Assembly (NCBI GenBank): GCA_016875165.1
Contig: VGSF01000034.1
Location: 1 to 42,625, forward strand
Length of the DNA: 42,625 bases
Direction of reading: 5' to 3'
Source: Deltaproteobacteria bacterium
GTDB taxonomy: Bacteria; Desulfobacterota; SM23-61
The notes beneath the pieces were generated by a model. The model worked only from the letters and a program-made list of their open reading frames with translations. It searched no databases and was not told the origin of the DNA. Numbering within the stretch: the first letter of the stretch is position 1; the number at the start of each line of letters is the position of its first letter. Shown in pieces: positions 1-7,554 of the stretch. Position numbers and translations under genes: made by a program.

Positions 1-37
1 GCATGGCTTGTGCGAAGATTGTACGACCTCGATTCAT
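1..37 (-). CDS. IS4-like transposase, N-terminal fragment cut by window edge
   Basis: Read on the minus strand, an ATG at 37 follows a strong ribosome binding site (AAGGAGGTGG, rc of 41-50). It opens MNRGRTIFAQAM before the window ends. From memory this resembles the start of IS4-family transposases with the DUF4372 N-terminal domain, which typically begin MN-G-(K/R)-T-(V/I)-FAQ. Only 12 codons are visible, so the call rests on this short signature, the strong RBS and a possible IS end at about 153-168. The reading frame is open to the edge. It could be another protein with a similar start. Confidence 0.45.
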   Translation of the reverse strand, partial: MNRGRTIFAQAM

Positions 38-168
38 TGGCCACCTCCTTTTTTAGGGGAGTATAGCCTTTTTCAAAATTCAAATCGTTCCCGTACAAAA
101 TATTGCAATTATCCAATGAAGTCATAGCGTTTTATGTTATGTTAAAATTTTTATTTGGACAGTAGTGT
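1..168 (-). mobile_element. Right end of a probable IS4-family insertion sequence
   Basis: The stretch between the transposase start (37) and the stop of the neighbouring ATPase gene (177) is AT-rich and non-coding. Near its end lies ATTTGGACAGTAGTG (154-168); on the minus strand this reads CACTACTGTCCAAAT and could be the terminal inverted repeat upstream of the transposase. The other end and any target duplication lie outside the window, so the boundary is an estimate. The element would sit about 10 bp beyond the stop codon of the ExeA-like gene. Confidence 0.35.
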
Positions 169-176
169 GTAATTTA

Positions 177-1736
177 CTACCTGAAATAAGGTAAGAGACC
201 CTTTTCTTTTAGGGTCTGGATTGTTTTCAAACTCTCCTCGCGGGAGGCAAACTTTCCGGCTGTCACCCGGTAATAGATCTGCCCGGCAGGAAACTTCAGC
301 GGAATGATCTCAATCTTTTTTCCTTGAAGAAGAGGCTCATTTTTGTATTTTTGGGCGAATTCAGGTTGCAAAAAGGTCGCCAAGTGAACTTTATATGTGT
401 CATCTTTATCCTGGATGATCAGGGCCTCTTCAGCAACTTCGGGAATATTAATTTTCTCGTAGGCTTTGACCAGGTCAGGGTTGGTAATTCCGGGGTTGAA
501 CCTTAAAATATAGTCCGCCAGGGTTGTGTTGGAGAGGTCATAATATTTTTGGGCCAAAGAACGGATGGTCTCATTTTCTTCTACGATCACGGTGTTTATC
601 CGGATATTATTCTCAGGTTTGGGTTGGGTCCGGGTGGCCGGCTTTTCCTCCGCAGCCGGGGTTGGGGCGGCGGCAGAGGTAAGAGCGCTTTCGCTTTCAG
701 CGGCAGGAGCGGCGACTTTCTGTTCATCGACCGGCTGCTGCCCGGATAGCCTTAGTTCTAAGTTCTTCTTTATGTTTAATAGGTATTCACTGCCGAACAG
801 GATTACTAAGGCCAGGCCAAAAAGGGCTATGGTAATATACGAGAACCTGGGAAGGAGGTTCTTCAATCTCATAGATTTTGTGCGGATTCTCTTCTTGTAC
901 CCGGGTTCCTCTACGTTAATCTCTCTTTCAGGCAAAACCTCCATGTGCCTTAAGACTTCCTGAATAATCAAAGCATTGATCTTCTTTTTGCCGCGCTCAT
1001 GGCCAATCAAAAAGGCGTTATCGCAGAGGATATTTATGACCCGGGGAACCCCTTTGCAATAATGGCAGATCATGGAAACAGCCTCCGGAGTGAAGACCTG
1101 GGACGTGCTGTTTCCCACCATTTTTAAGCGGTGTTCAATATATCTCCTGGAATCTTCTTCCCGCAGCGGCAATATCCGCCGCCGGACGGCAATCCTCTGC
1201 TTGAACTGCCGAAGTTCGCTGGAATTTAGCTTGTCTTCAAGCTCTGGCTGCCCCACGAGAATAATCTGCACCAGCTTCGAAGTGGCGGTTTCCAGGTTCG
1301 AGAGCAGGCGAAAATCTTCCATAGCTTCATTGCTTAGATGTTGGGCCTCATCAATAATGATCGCCAGATTCTTGTCCTGACCCAGTCTCTCCATTAGGTA
1401 ATTGTTGAACTGGCGGATCAAGGAAGACTTGTCTTGATATCCTATGGGCATCTCTAACTCGTGGAGAACCCCCCGTAATAGTTGCTCAAAGGTAACTTTC
1501 GTTTGGGAAATGAAGACAACTTTAACGTTCGAAGGCAAATCATCAAGTAGCTGACGGATAAGGGTGGTCTTGCCGGTCCCTGTTTCCCCCGTTATCGAGA
1601 CAAACCCTTTTCTCTCGTTGATCCCATAAGCCATGGAGGCCAATGCTTCCCGGTGACTTTCGGTATAGAAGAGAAATTTGGGATTGGGAGTTACATTAAA
1701 AGGTTGTTCGGAAAAACCGAAAAAAACGTTGTACAT
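177..1736 (-). CDS. ExeA/MshM-like AAA ATPase with membrane anchor and SPOR domain
   Basis: This 519-residue protein is built like general secretion pathway protein A (ExeA). The N-terminal AAA ATPase has Walker A GETGTGKT (50-57) and Walker B with IIIDEAQH (126-133). A single membrane helix lies at about 298-320. An Ala/Pro-rich linker (about 340-375) follows, then a LysM-like segment (about 382-433) and a C-terminal SPOR-type domain (about 447-517) that should bind denuded peptidoglycan. In the family, the ATPase couples cytoplasmic ATP hydrolysis to making room in the cell wall for secretion or pilus complexes. No secretin or exeB gene is nearby. The ATG at 1736 has only a weak RBS. It is divergent from the LysM/M23 gene, so both neighbours concern peptidoglycan. 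The IS end lies just downstream of the stop codon. The family call is firm; the partner machine is unknown. Confidence 0.85.
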   Translation of the reverse strand: MYNVFFGFSEQPFNVTPNPKFLFYTESHREALASMAYGINERKGFVSITGETGTGKTTLIRQLLDDLPSNVKVVFISQTKVTFEQLLRGVLHELEMPIGYQDKSSLIRQFNNYLMERLGQDKNLAIIIDEAQHLSNEAMEDFRLLSNLETATSKLVQIILVGQPELEDKLNSSELRQFKQRIAVRRRILPLREEDSRRYIEHRLKMVGNSTSQVFTPEAVSMICHYCKGVPRVINILCDNAFLIGHERGKKKINALIIQEVLRHMEVLPEREINVEEPGYKKRIRTKSMRLKNLLPRFSYITIALFGLALVILFGSEYLLNIKKNLELRLSGQQPVDEQKVAAPAAESESALTSAAAPTPAAEEKPATRTQPKPENNIRINTVIVEENETIRSLAQKYYDLSNTTLADYILRFNPGITNPDLVKAYEKINIPEVAEEALIIQDKDDTYKVHLATFLQPEFAQKYKNEPLLQGKKIEIIPLKFPAGQIYYRVTAGKFASREESLKTIQTLKEKGLLPYFR

Positions 1737-1925
1737 GTTTTTTAATCATCTGGCCGGATTTTCAAAAGCCGAGCCTGCAAGAAAGACTGGGAAATCTTGA
1801 CTTGAAATCCCGAATTCGCGATTAAGCTTTAAAGATTTTTTTATCTATCATCATTACATCCTGTTGTCAAGAAAATCATCTTGCCTCCCCCCCTTCACTT
1901 TTGATTTTCATTCATGATTTAAGAA

Positions 1926-2030
1926 TGATAGGCAGGGCACGGCCCGGACGGGAGAGGGAATCTTTCGGGAGCACAAGGCAGTATTTCTGCCCCCTCTTTC
2001 ATCCCCCTCCCGTCCGGGCTTCGTCTATCA
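1926..2030. repeat. Long imperfect hairpin, about 105 nt
   Basis: An outer stem TGATAG/CTATCA (1926-1931 with 2025-2030) encloses a perfect 13-bp stem, GCCCGGACGGGAG (1942-1954) with its complement at 2007-2019. This extends a few more pairs after one mismatch. A small inner hairpin, GGCAG-TATTT-CTGCC, sits at 1977-1991. The structure lies in the leader between the divergent ATPase and peptidase genes. It may be a dispersed palindromic repeat or a structured RNA leader; no known riboswitch class was recognised. Confidence 0.5.
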
Positions 2031-2125
2031 CTGTGAATGCATCAATTTATTCAAAAGTGAAGGTGGACAAGGGCAAGAATCCTCTTGCTTTTTGGCCTAC
2101 CCCTTGCTACTTTAGAATTCAAAGA

Positions 2126-2964
2126 ATGGAGAAAGAAAATTTCGGCAAATATTCTGCAAATGGCAAGGTGTTGAGTTGCGGAGTTCTCTTCCATCTCCTT
2201 ATTGCCTCATTTTTTTTCATTGTTTTTTCCCCCTTAATGGCGATAGCTAAGAAAGATGGCGTTTATCACCCCGTGGAAAGAGGGGTTACTCTCTACCGGA
2301 TCAGCCTGGCCTATAAAATTTCCATTGCCAAGATAATGGAAGCCAATGGTTTGTCCTCTCCATCGGCTCTCAAAGTTGGACGAAAGATTTTTATTCCCGG
2401 GGGCAAAGCAGTTTTATCTGTCACCCCTTCCCATCTGCTATCGCCTTTAGAAAAAAAGGAGTTAGAGCGCTCGCTGGAAACCGAAGAAATACCAGTTCCT
2501 CCGGCAGGTATTGAAAAAGAAGGAGAGAAGCCTCCCTGGCTGGGAAAAGAACTGGACATTATCTGGCCTATCCAGGGAAAGATTAATTCCCCTTTTGGCC
2601 CCCGGAGAAAAAGGCTTCACGCCGGGATTGACATTGCTTCTCCTTCTTATCAAGAGGTTAGAGCTGCCATGGATGGAGAAGTCCTTCTCGCCCGCAATTT
2701 TCGAAAAGGGTATGGTAATGTAGTTGTCCTGCAACACGACCTGGGTTAGGTTATACAACGATCTACGGGCATATGAACGTAATCATCGCCAAAGAAGGAG
2801 AGGCTGTGCGTCAAGGGCAGGCGATCGGAGGAGTGGGCAGTACGGGGAAATCCACCGGGCCCCACCTTCACTTTGAACTGCGGCATGATGGACGCCCTAT
2901 CGACCCTTTACCCATCCTTCCGATGACCATCGAACAGCTACTTGAAAAGGCGGAAAAAAGATAG
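2126..2964 (+). pseudogene. LysM/M23 peptidoglycan endopeptidase, frameshifted
   Basis: The frame from ATG 2126 gives a signal/anchor segment (residues about 19-40), a LysM-like domain (about 47-91) and the first half of a peptidase M23 (LytM/NlpD-type) domain, including the zinc ligand motif HAGID (165-169). Translation then stops at TAG 2747-2749 after 207 residues. The rest of the domain continues in another frame, YTTIYGHMNVI..., through GPHLHFELR (the HxH zinc motif), to the stop at 2962-2964. The cause is visible: GGTTA is tandemly duplicated at 2744-2753. Removing one copy restores one continuous protein of about 277 residues. As read, the product lacks the second zinc-binding motif and should be inactive. 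It could be a real mutation, a reversible slippage site, or a sequencing error. The longer frame upstream of 2126 was not used because it runs through the hairpin and has no protein-like signature. Confidence 0.8.
2744..2753 (+). repeat. 5-bp tandem duplication GGTTA x2
   Basis: Two adjacent GGTTA units fall inside the M23 domain coding sequence. The second unit shifts the frame by +2 and creates the premature TAG. With a single unit, the sequence reads LGYTTIYGH, as expected for the family. Confidence 0.8.
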
Positions 2965-3064
2965 TCGCGGAGAAAAAGTGATACGGAGACACTGAGATGG
3001 GGAGATGAGGGTAAATTATACAGTTTAGAAAAACATGAACCCTTTTTATTGAAATGGAGAACTT

Positions 3065-3730
3065 ATGAAACTCGACTTAGATCTCTATGCTTATCCCTGG
3101 AAAAGCATGCAGGAGAATAACTGCAACAGTTATCTGATTGGCGGCGATAAGCCTCTTCTCATCGATCCAGGCCATCAGCATTTGGTCAAAAATTTAATCA
3201 ACCTGATCGAAAAAGACGGCAACCGCTTCGAAGACATCCAACTGATCATAGCCACCCATGTACACCCCGACCACTTTGAAGCCGCGCAGACTTTTGCCCG
3301 GGCTGGAGTTTTAACAGCCCTGCACCAGGACGAGGAAAAATTTATGCAGGAGGTCGGGAGACAATTCTACAGGGCTTTCGGGGTGGACATGCCCGAGACA
3401 AAAGTTGATTTCTACCTCAAGGAGGGGGAATTTAAATTAGGTAATAAAACCTTCCAGGTTCTGCACACCCCCGGCCACTCACCGGGATCTATAAGCCTGT
3501 ACTGGCCGGAGAAAAAAGCCCTGTTCACTGGAGATGTGGTCTTTGCCATGGGCGTGGGGCGGACGGACTTTCCTGGAGGAGATGGGAGCCTCCTGCGAAA
3601 TTCTATCGAACTCCTGGCCCGGTTAGATGCCGAGTGGCTTCTTTCCGGGCATGGAGAAATCATCCAGGGGAAAAAGAACATTCAGCGCAATTTTTCCTAC
3701 ATCCGGTCCAACTTTTTGGACTACTTATAG
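3065..3730 (+). CDS. Metallo-beta-lactamase-fold hydrolase (glyoxalase II-like)
   Basis: This 221-residue protein has all the metal-binding motifs of the glyoxalase II-like branch. These are THVHPDH (ligands H65, H67, D69, H70), H138 in HTPGHSPGS, D157 in FTGDVVF and H196 in SGHGE. Such enzymes bind two Zn or Fe ions and hydrolyse thioesters or related substrates in the cytoplasm. The length is short compared with true glyoxalase II (about 250 residues), and the C-terminal substrate-binding helices are missing, so the substrate is unknown. ATG 3065 follows AATGGAGAACTT, a reasonable RBS. The next gene has its own promoter, so this gene appears to stand alone. Confidence 0.85.
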   Translation: MKLDLDLYAYPWKSMQENNCNSYLIGGDKPLLIDPGHQHLVKNLINLIEKDGNRFEDIQLIIATHVHPDHFEAAQTFARAGVLTALHQDEEKFMQEVGRQFYRAFGVDMPETKVDFYLKEGEFKLGNKTFQVLHTPGHSPGSISLYWPEKKALFTGDVVFAMGVGRTDFPGGDGSLLRNSIELLARLDAEWLLSGHGEIIQGKKNIQRNFSYIRSNFLDYL

Positions 3731-3746
3731 GCCCTAATTTCATCCT

Positions 3747-3775
3747 TTGACAAATCCGATCAGTTTCGATATTAT
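3747..3775 (+). promoter_or_regulatory. Strong sigma-70 promoter for the small membrane protein
   Basis: TTGACA (3747-3752) is a perfect -35 box. A 17-bp spacer follows, then TATTAT (3770-3775), one base off the -10 consensus. The predicted start near 3782 leaves a leader of about 25 nt with an AAGGAGG RBS before ATG 3806. Confidence 0.7.
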
Positions 3776-3805
3776 TATATAAAAAACCAAGGAGGAACCA
3801 AAGAG

Positions 3806-4015
3806 ATGAAGATCTTGCTCGGTGGAATCGTGGCTGTGATCATCGGGGTGGTAGGTTTGATTACCTGGTGGTTTCAATTCTTGGAAGTTTTAAAAGGAAG
3901 CATTCCCGTAATTCTGGCTCTGGGAGGAGCCCTGGCGATTTATCTGGGGATCGAAGACGTGAAAACCTCTTCTTCTTCCAGCGAGGAAGAGACTAAAAAA
4001 GGATCTGCCGAATAA
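3806..4015 (+). CDS. Small two-helix membrane protein, 69 residues
   Basis: This is a short hydrophobic protein. One helix spans about residues 4-26 and contains WWF; a second spans about 30-50. A charged cytoplasmic-type tail follows, with five serines and an EEE run. I do not recognise the family. The gene is convincing because a near-consensus sigma-70 promoter (3747-3775) and a strong AAGGAGG RBS precede it, and a 12-bp terminator hairpin (4047-4073) follows it. It is therefore a self-contained transcription unit, probably well expressed. The function is unknown; small proteins of this shape often modulate a larger membrane complex, which is only a possibility here. Confidence 0.75.
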   Translation: MKILLGGIVAVIIGVVGLITWWFQFLEVLKGSIPVILALGGALAIYLGIEDVKTSSSSSEEETKKGSAE

Positions 4016-4046
4016 GGGTTTCGGGTTTCCCGGAATATTTGCTGCT

Positions 4047-4073
4047 GCCTGCGCAAGCCCAGCTTGCGCAGGC
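4047..4073. terminator. Bidirectional terminator hairpin
   Basis: GCCTGCGCAAGC (4047-4058), loop CCA, then the perfect 12-bp complement (4062-4073), followed by an AT-rich stretch. It lies between two convergent genes, the small membrane protein (plus) and the cupin (minus), and can serve both. Confidence 0.65.
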
Positions 4074-4091
4074 AATAATTTCTTATACCAT

Positions 4092-4442
4092 TTATAGTTC
4101 CGGAACCCCGGAGGGGATAACACACAAAAAGACAAAGGGTTCCTCTCCGACATTTTTCAATTGATGTTCTTCGTTTGGCGGAATAAAAATAACGCTTCCG
4201 CTGGATACGGGGGTCCAATTCCCCTGGGAATATACCATTCCTTTCCCGGAATGAACAAAAACTTCATGTTCAAAAGCATGAGAATGTTTAGCGCTGTATC
4301 CTCCCGCTGACAGTTCAAACACCCGCATGCAAAAATTTTTCGCTCCATCAGCCTGCCCAATAACCACCCGTCCCTTTGCTCCTTTAACTAAATCACTGGG
4401 ATAAGATTTAGCCTCAACCTCTGTATAGTGAATGATCTTCAT
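4092..4442 (-). CDS. Single-domain cupin protein
   Basis: This 116-residue protein is one cupin_2 barrel. Motif 1 is at about 48-68, with metal ligands H53, H55 and E60. Motif 2 is at about 82-96, with H93 in PPNEEHQ. The complete ligand set suggests a bound divalent metal. Small cupins of this type serve as sugar-phosphate isomerase-like enzymes, dioxygenase-like enzymes or ligand sensors, and the sequence does not decide among them. ATG 4442 follows CAGGAGGCGAT, a strong RBS. It is convergent with the small membrane protein and has no operon partner. Confidence 0.8.
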   Translation of the reverse strand: MKIIHYTEVEAKSYPSDLVKGAKGRVVIGQADGAKNFCMRVFELSAGGYSAKHSHAFEHEVFVHSGKGMVYSQGNWTPVSSGSVIFIPPNEEHQLKNVGEEPFVFLCVIPSGVPEL

Positions 4443-4471
4443 ATCGCCTCCTGTTGTTTATTGAGGTTCTG

Positions 4472-4636
4472 GCAAATCTCAAAATCTGTCGCTCAATCGT
4501 CATTCCGGGCAAGCGAAGCCCTGCACCGCATCGTGTACAGGGCGAAGCGCAACCCGGAATTCAGATTTTTCAAGCTGCCCTGGATTCCCGCTGAAGTTTA
4601 CCCTCGCGAAAGCGGGGGCGGGAATAACGGTGTTTA
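4472..4636. repeat. Dispersed palindromic repeat R1, copy A
   Basis: The segment shares its frame with 14587-14700: GCAAATCTCAAAAT, CGTCATTCCGGGCAAGCG, CCCGGAATTCAGATTTTTCA, GCTGCCCTGGATTCCCGCT, then GGCGGGAAT and GGTGTTTA. ATTCCGGG/CCCGGAAT and ATTCCCGC/GCGGGAAT are inverted pairs, giving two hairpins. This copy has extra bases inside both loops. Confidence 0.8.
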
Positions 4637-4900
4637 GGCGCTTAGCGCCTCATTAATACAAACATGTTTGTAAGAAGGAAATGTCTGCCGATAAATCCCC
4701 CCTTCCCCCCTGAAGCTGTGAAAAAATTTACCTTTGGGAGATTGGAGGCTTGAAATTATTGATATTTTTATCGACATAACCCCGTTTTCCTCGATTTTTT
4801 CACAGCTTCCCTTTGCCAAAGGGGGGAAGGGGGGATTTCAGGACTTTTCGCTGCCCGCCTGAGGCGGGCCACTTTTTTCACGCATAGCCGCGAAAAAAGC
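4636..4900. repeat. Dispersed repeat R2, copy A, with nested insertion
   Basis: It matches 11638-11802. It starts AGGCGCTTAGCGCCTCATTA, has a C-rich/G-rich palindromic centre (CCCCCCTTCCCCCC with GGGGGGAAGGGGGG), then GATTTCAGGACTTTT, the palindrome GCCCGCCTGAGGCGGGC, and a closing GCGAAAAAAGC. A 98-bp element interrupts the centre (4712-4809). Confidence 0.75.
4712..4809. repeat. 98-bp MITE-like element R3 nested in R2
   Basis: It is bounded by GAAGCTGTGAAAAAATT (4712-4728) and the inverted GATTTTTTCACAGCTTC (4793-4809), which match at 16 of 17 positions. Related ends flank 23725-23887. Removing it restores the C/G palindrome of R2, so it inserted after R2. Confidence 0.65.
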
Positions 4901-5194
4901 ATATATTCTATATCATCATTTTGGCAATTTTTCACCTAAAAAGACAAGATTGTAGTTTGAGACTATGACTTCGGGGGGAATCAAGGAATATCAAAATTAA
5001 AGGAACCGCAATGGAGGGCCCATATCCCAAAATATCTTGATTGTATAGGGATTTCCTTTTTTCAACTTTAGTCCGCCTCAGGCGGATCACTTTAGACGTT
5101 TGACAGATTCTTTACTTTTTCTTAATCATGGTTTTAAAACTCTGTGATCTCTGTGTCCTCTGTGGCTAATTATAATTTAATCTACCCCCTTTAA
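4901..5194. other. Non-coding stretch with a short dispersed repeat
   Basis: No gene is supported here. A small palindrome TCCGCCTCAGGCGGA lies near 5080-5095. The segment 5121-5169 (CTTAATCATGG, then CTCTGTGATCTCTGTG and CTCTGTGGCTAA) recurs inverted at 19621-19670. The rest is AT-rich with no recognised feature. Confidence 0.6.
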
Positions 5195-5446
5195 TACAAG
5201 CCGCTTAAACCGGCGAGCTTCATTTTTTGCCCTTATTCATCAATCCTTAATCGGTACCCATTGGGGGACCAGGAGGTCAGCAAGCTCCCGGACGGCAGCC
5301 TGGAAATTACCTTCCGGGTAGCCGGCCTGGACGAAATCAGGCGCTTAATCCTCAGCTTTAGCCCGGAAGCCGCTGTGTTGGAGCCGGAAAAGCTCTTTGA
5401 GATAGCATTATTCTACTCTGAGTCGGATAATGCAGGAAATAGATAA
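5195..5446 (+). pseudogene. Remnant of a WYL-domain transcriptional regulator (C-terminus only)
   Basis: The open frame has no upstream ATG (TTG 5261 is the only start-like codon) and contains QEVSKLPDGSLEITFRVAGL, then EIRRLILSF and PEAAVLEPEKL. This is the typical C-terminal WCX extension of YafY-type WYL regulators, which sense small ligands or nucleic acid and control DNA-repair, defence or metabolic genes. The helix-turn-helix and WYL core (about 230 residues) are absent, and a stop at 5192 closes the frame. It is therefore a decayed fragment. The final residues ESDNAGNR look random, so the 3' end may be altered too. Confidence 0.65.
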
Positions 5447-5699
5447 GTCAAAAAACAAGACCTGACCTTGCATACACGTTGCTCAGGAGAACGGTTATAC
5501 AGTTATCAGCTTACCCCATGAGATATTGACTTATTTAAGGGCGTCCCCCTTGCCTGACATTTGGAATACTTTAATACCATTGCCTTACACCGCGTCATAG
5601 CATGCCTGCTTAACTTTGTCAACAACGCCCCCTAATCATTTTAAAGCGGCGCTCAGGGTCAAACCCGAGCAAGCTCCTGGTTATCCCGGGGTCGAGGGG
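5447..5699. other. Non-coding stretch upstream of the aminotransferase
   Basis: No open frame with protein-like features and no strong hairpin was seen. A promoter candidate follows at 5700-5728. Confidence 0.5.
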
Positions 5700-5728
5700 T
5701 TGACTTTCAGCGGCCGATTGGATAGAAA
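5700..5728 (+). promoter_or_regulatory. Sigma-70 promoter candidate for aminotransferase-engB
   Basis: TTGACT (5700-5705), a 17-bp spacer, then TAGAAA (5723-5728). The start would fall near 5735, about 23 nt before ATG 5758, leaving room for the AAAGGGG RBS. Confidence 0.45.
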
Positions 5729-5757
5729 AGAAGTGGAGCATTTATAAAGGGGCAGAT

Positions 5758-6915
5758 ATGGTTACCAAAAGATCAGCAGAAATTCCCCCGTTTATCGTCA
5801 TGGAGGTTATGGAGAAAGCGGCGGCCATGGAGAGTCAGGGCGAGGGGGTTATACATCTTGCAGTAGGAGAACCGGACTTCGATACACCGGAATGTATCAA
5901 GGAAGCAGCTATCCGGGCCATTCGCGACGGCAAGACCCATTATACCCACAGCCTGGGTTTGGTGGAGCTTAGGGAGGCCATCGCCGAAAACTACCATAAA
6001 CAATACGGAGTGGAGGTTAACCCCGATCAGATTCTGGTCACCTCCGGCACGTCGCCAGCCATGCTCCTCCTGTTTATGAGCCTGCTCGAACAAGGGGATG
6101 AAGTCATCTTGCCCAATCCTTATTACGCCTGCTACCCAAATTTCGTGCGCATGATGGATGGGAAACCCTTATTCGTAAACGTGTTTGAAGAAGAAGGGTT
6201 CCAGTACAGGCCGGAAGAGATAAAACCCCTCATCGGCCCGGGAACCAAAGCCATATTTGTCAATTCCCCGGCTAACCCCACGGGGAACCTCATGGCCCCG
6301 GAACGGATGAAGGCCGTTGCCGATTTCGGACGAACCGTCGTATCCGATGAAATTTACCACGGCCTGGTTTACGAGGGAAAGGAGCATTCCATCCTGGAGT
6401 TTACCCGGAACGCCTTAGTGATCAACGGATTCTCCAAACTTTATGCGATGACCGGATGGCGTTTGGGATACCTGATCGCCCCGCCGGAATTCATCCGCCC
6501 CCTGCAGAAGCTGCACCAGAATTTTTTCATTTCGGCCAACGCTTTCGTGCAGTGGGCCGGAATCGTCGCTTTGAAGGAGGCGGGGGCGGATGTGGCCCGG
6601 ATGAAGAACATCTATAATACCCGCAGAAAATACATTATCCAGAAGCTGCGGGAGCTGGGGTTCGGGATTACCGTGGAACCCACCGGAGCGTTTTATGTCC
6701 TGGCCAACGCCAAGCGCTTTACGGGAAATTCCTTTGAATTTGCCTTCGACATTCTAAAAAAAGCTAAAGTGGGATGTACGCCAGGAATCGACTTTGGGAC
6801 GAATGCTGAAGGTTACTTACGCTTTTCCTATGCCAACTCCATGGAGAATATCGAGGAAGCTATGAGGAGATTGGACAGGTATTTGCAAGAACAGAGAAAA
6901 GAGAAAATGACATGA
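5758..6915 (+). CDS. Class I/II PLP-dependent aminotransferase
   Basis: This 385-residue fold-type I aminotransferase belongs to the aspartate/alanine/aromatic group. Key residues are visible: N173 in SPANPTG, D197 and Y200 in SDEIYHG, the PLP lysine K227 in GFSKLYAMTGWR, and R235. The C-terminal carboxylate-binding arginine is probably in YLRFSYAN. It transfers amino groups between an amino acid and a 2-oxoacid in the cytoplasm. The substrate cannot be read from sequence; aspartate, alanine or branched-chain acids are possible. The stop overlaps the engB start by 4 nt (ATGA), so the two are translationally coupled, although their roles are not obviously linked. Confidence 0.88.
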   Translation: MVTKRSAEIPPFIVMEVMEKAAAMESQGEGVIHLAVGEPDFDTPECIKEAAIRAIRDGKTHYTHSLGLVELREAIAENYHKQYGVEVNPDQILVTSGTSPAMLLLFMSLLEQGDEVILPNPYYACYPNFVRMMDGKPLFVNVFEEEGFQYRPEEIKPLIGPGTKAIFVNSPANPTGNLMAPERMKAVADFGRTVVSDEIYHGLVYEGKEHSILEFTRNALVINGFSKLYAMTGWRLGYLIAPPEFIRPLQKLHQNFFISANAFVQWAGIVALKEAGADVARMKNIYNTRRKYIIQKLRELGFGITVEPTGAFYVLANAKRFTGNSFEFAFDILKKAKVGCTPGIDFGTNAEGYLRFSYANSMENIEEAMRRLDRYLQEQRKEKMT

Positions 6916-7520
6916 AAGTTATTTCCGCCGAATTCATCAAAAGCGCCACCAAACCTTCCGAGTATCCAACGGGAAATTTTCCGGAAGTGGCCATGGCCGG
7001 AAAATCAAATGTGGGGAAGTCTTCGCTGATCAATGCCCTGGTGAACCGCAAGAATCTCGCCAAGACCAGCTCCAGCCCGGGAAGGACCCAGACGATAAAT
7101 TTCTTTCGGGTTAACGGGAAAATTTCCCTGGTGGATCTTCCCGGATACGGTTATGCCAAAGTCCCTCTGGAAGTAAGAAAAACCTGGAAACCCATGGTGG
7201 AAAGCTACCTGCAAACCAGGCAGGATATTCGTCTGGTCGTCCTCATCCTGGACGCCCGCCGGGGAGCCTCCCCGGATGATCTGGCTTTGCTCGATTGGTT
7301 AGAGTACCACCAAATTCCTTGTGCCATCGTCCTCACCAAGGCCGATAAGCTCTCGCAGATCGAAAGGGGCAGGCAGAAGAAAGCCCTGACTGAAATTCCA
7401 TTGCTCTCCGGAAAAAATTTTTTATTTTTTTCAACGGTAACGGGTGAGGGGAAAGATGAAATGTGGAAATTGATTCAGGACTATTTGCGGGAACCTGCAC
7501 GCGGCACTCCCCAGCCCTGA
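6912..7520 (+). CDS. engB: Ribosome-biogenesis GTPase EngB (YihA/YsxC)
   Basis: This 202-residue single-domain GTPase has family-specific motifs. G1 is GKSNVGKS (30-37), G2 lies in GRTQTINFF (58-66), G3 is DLPGYGYAK (75-83) and G4 is TKAD (142-145), with a G5-like STV near 173. EngB helps assemble the large ribosomal subunit and is essential in many bacteria. The length is normal. ATG 6912 overlaps the end of the aminotransferase gene. Downstream it converges on the phosphodiesterase gene with only 34 bp between stops and no clear terminator. Confidence 0.95.
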   Translation: MKVISAEFIKSATKPSEYPTGNFPEVAMAGKSNVGKSSLINALVNRKNLAKTSSSPGRTQTINFFRVNGKISLVDLPGYGYAKVPLEVRKTWKPMVESYLQTRQDIRLVVLILDARRGASPDDLALLDWLEYHQIPCAIVLTKADKLSQIERGRQKKALTEIPLLSGKNFLFFSTVTGEGKDEMWKLIQDYLREPARGTPQP

Positions 7521-7554
7521 AAAGAGAATGGGTCAATAAATGTTCTACCAGGGC

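Noticed and set aside
1926..2030. Cyclic-di-AMP (ydaO) or GEMM riboswitch before the peptidase gene
   Set aside because: The location would suit such a switch, but the conserved bases of either class could not be found; left as an unidentified structure.
1901..2125. Upstream extension of the LysM/M23 reading frame
   Set aside because: It reads through the long hairpin, has no RBS and no protein-like composition; ATG 2126 precedes a normal signal segment.
4634..4819. Minus-strand open frame ending INEALSA, also at 11636-11911
   Set aside because: The shared ending comes from repeat R2, not from a conserved protein.
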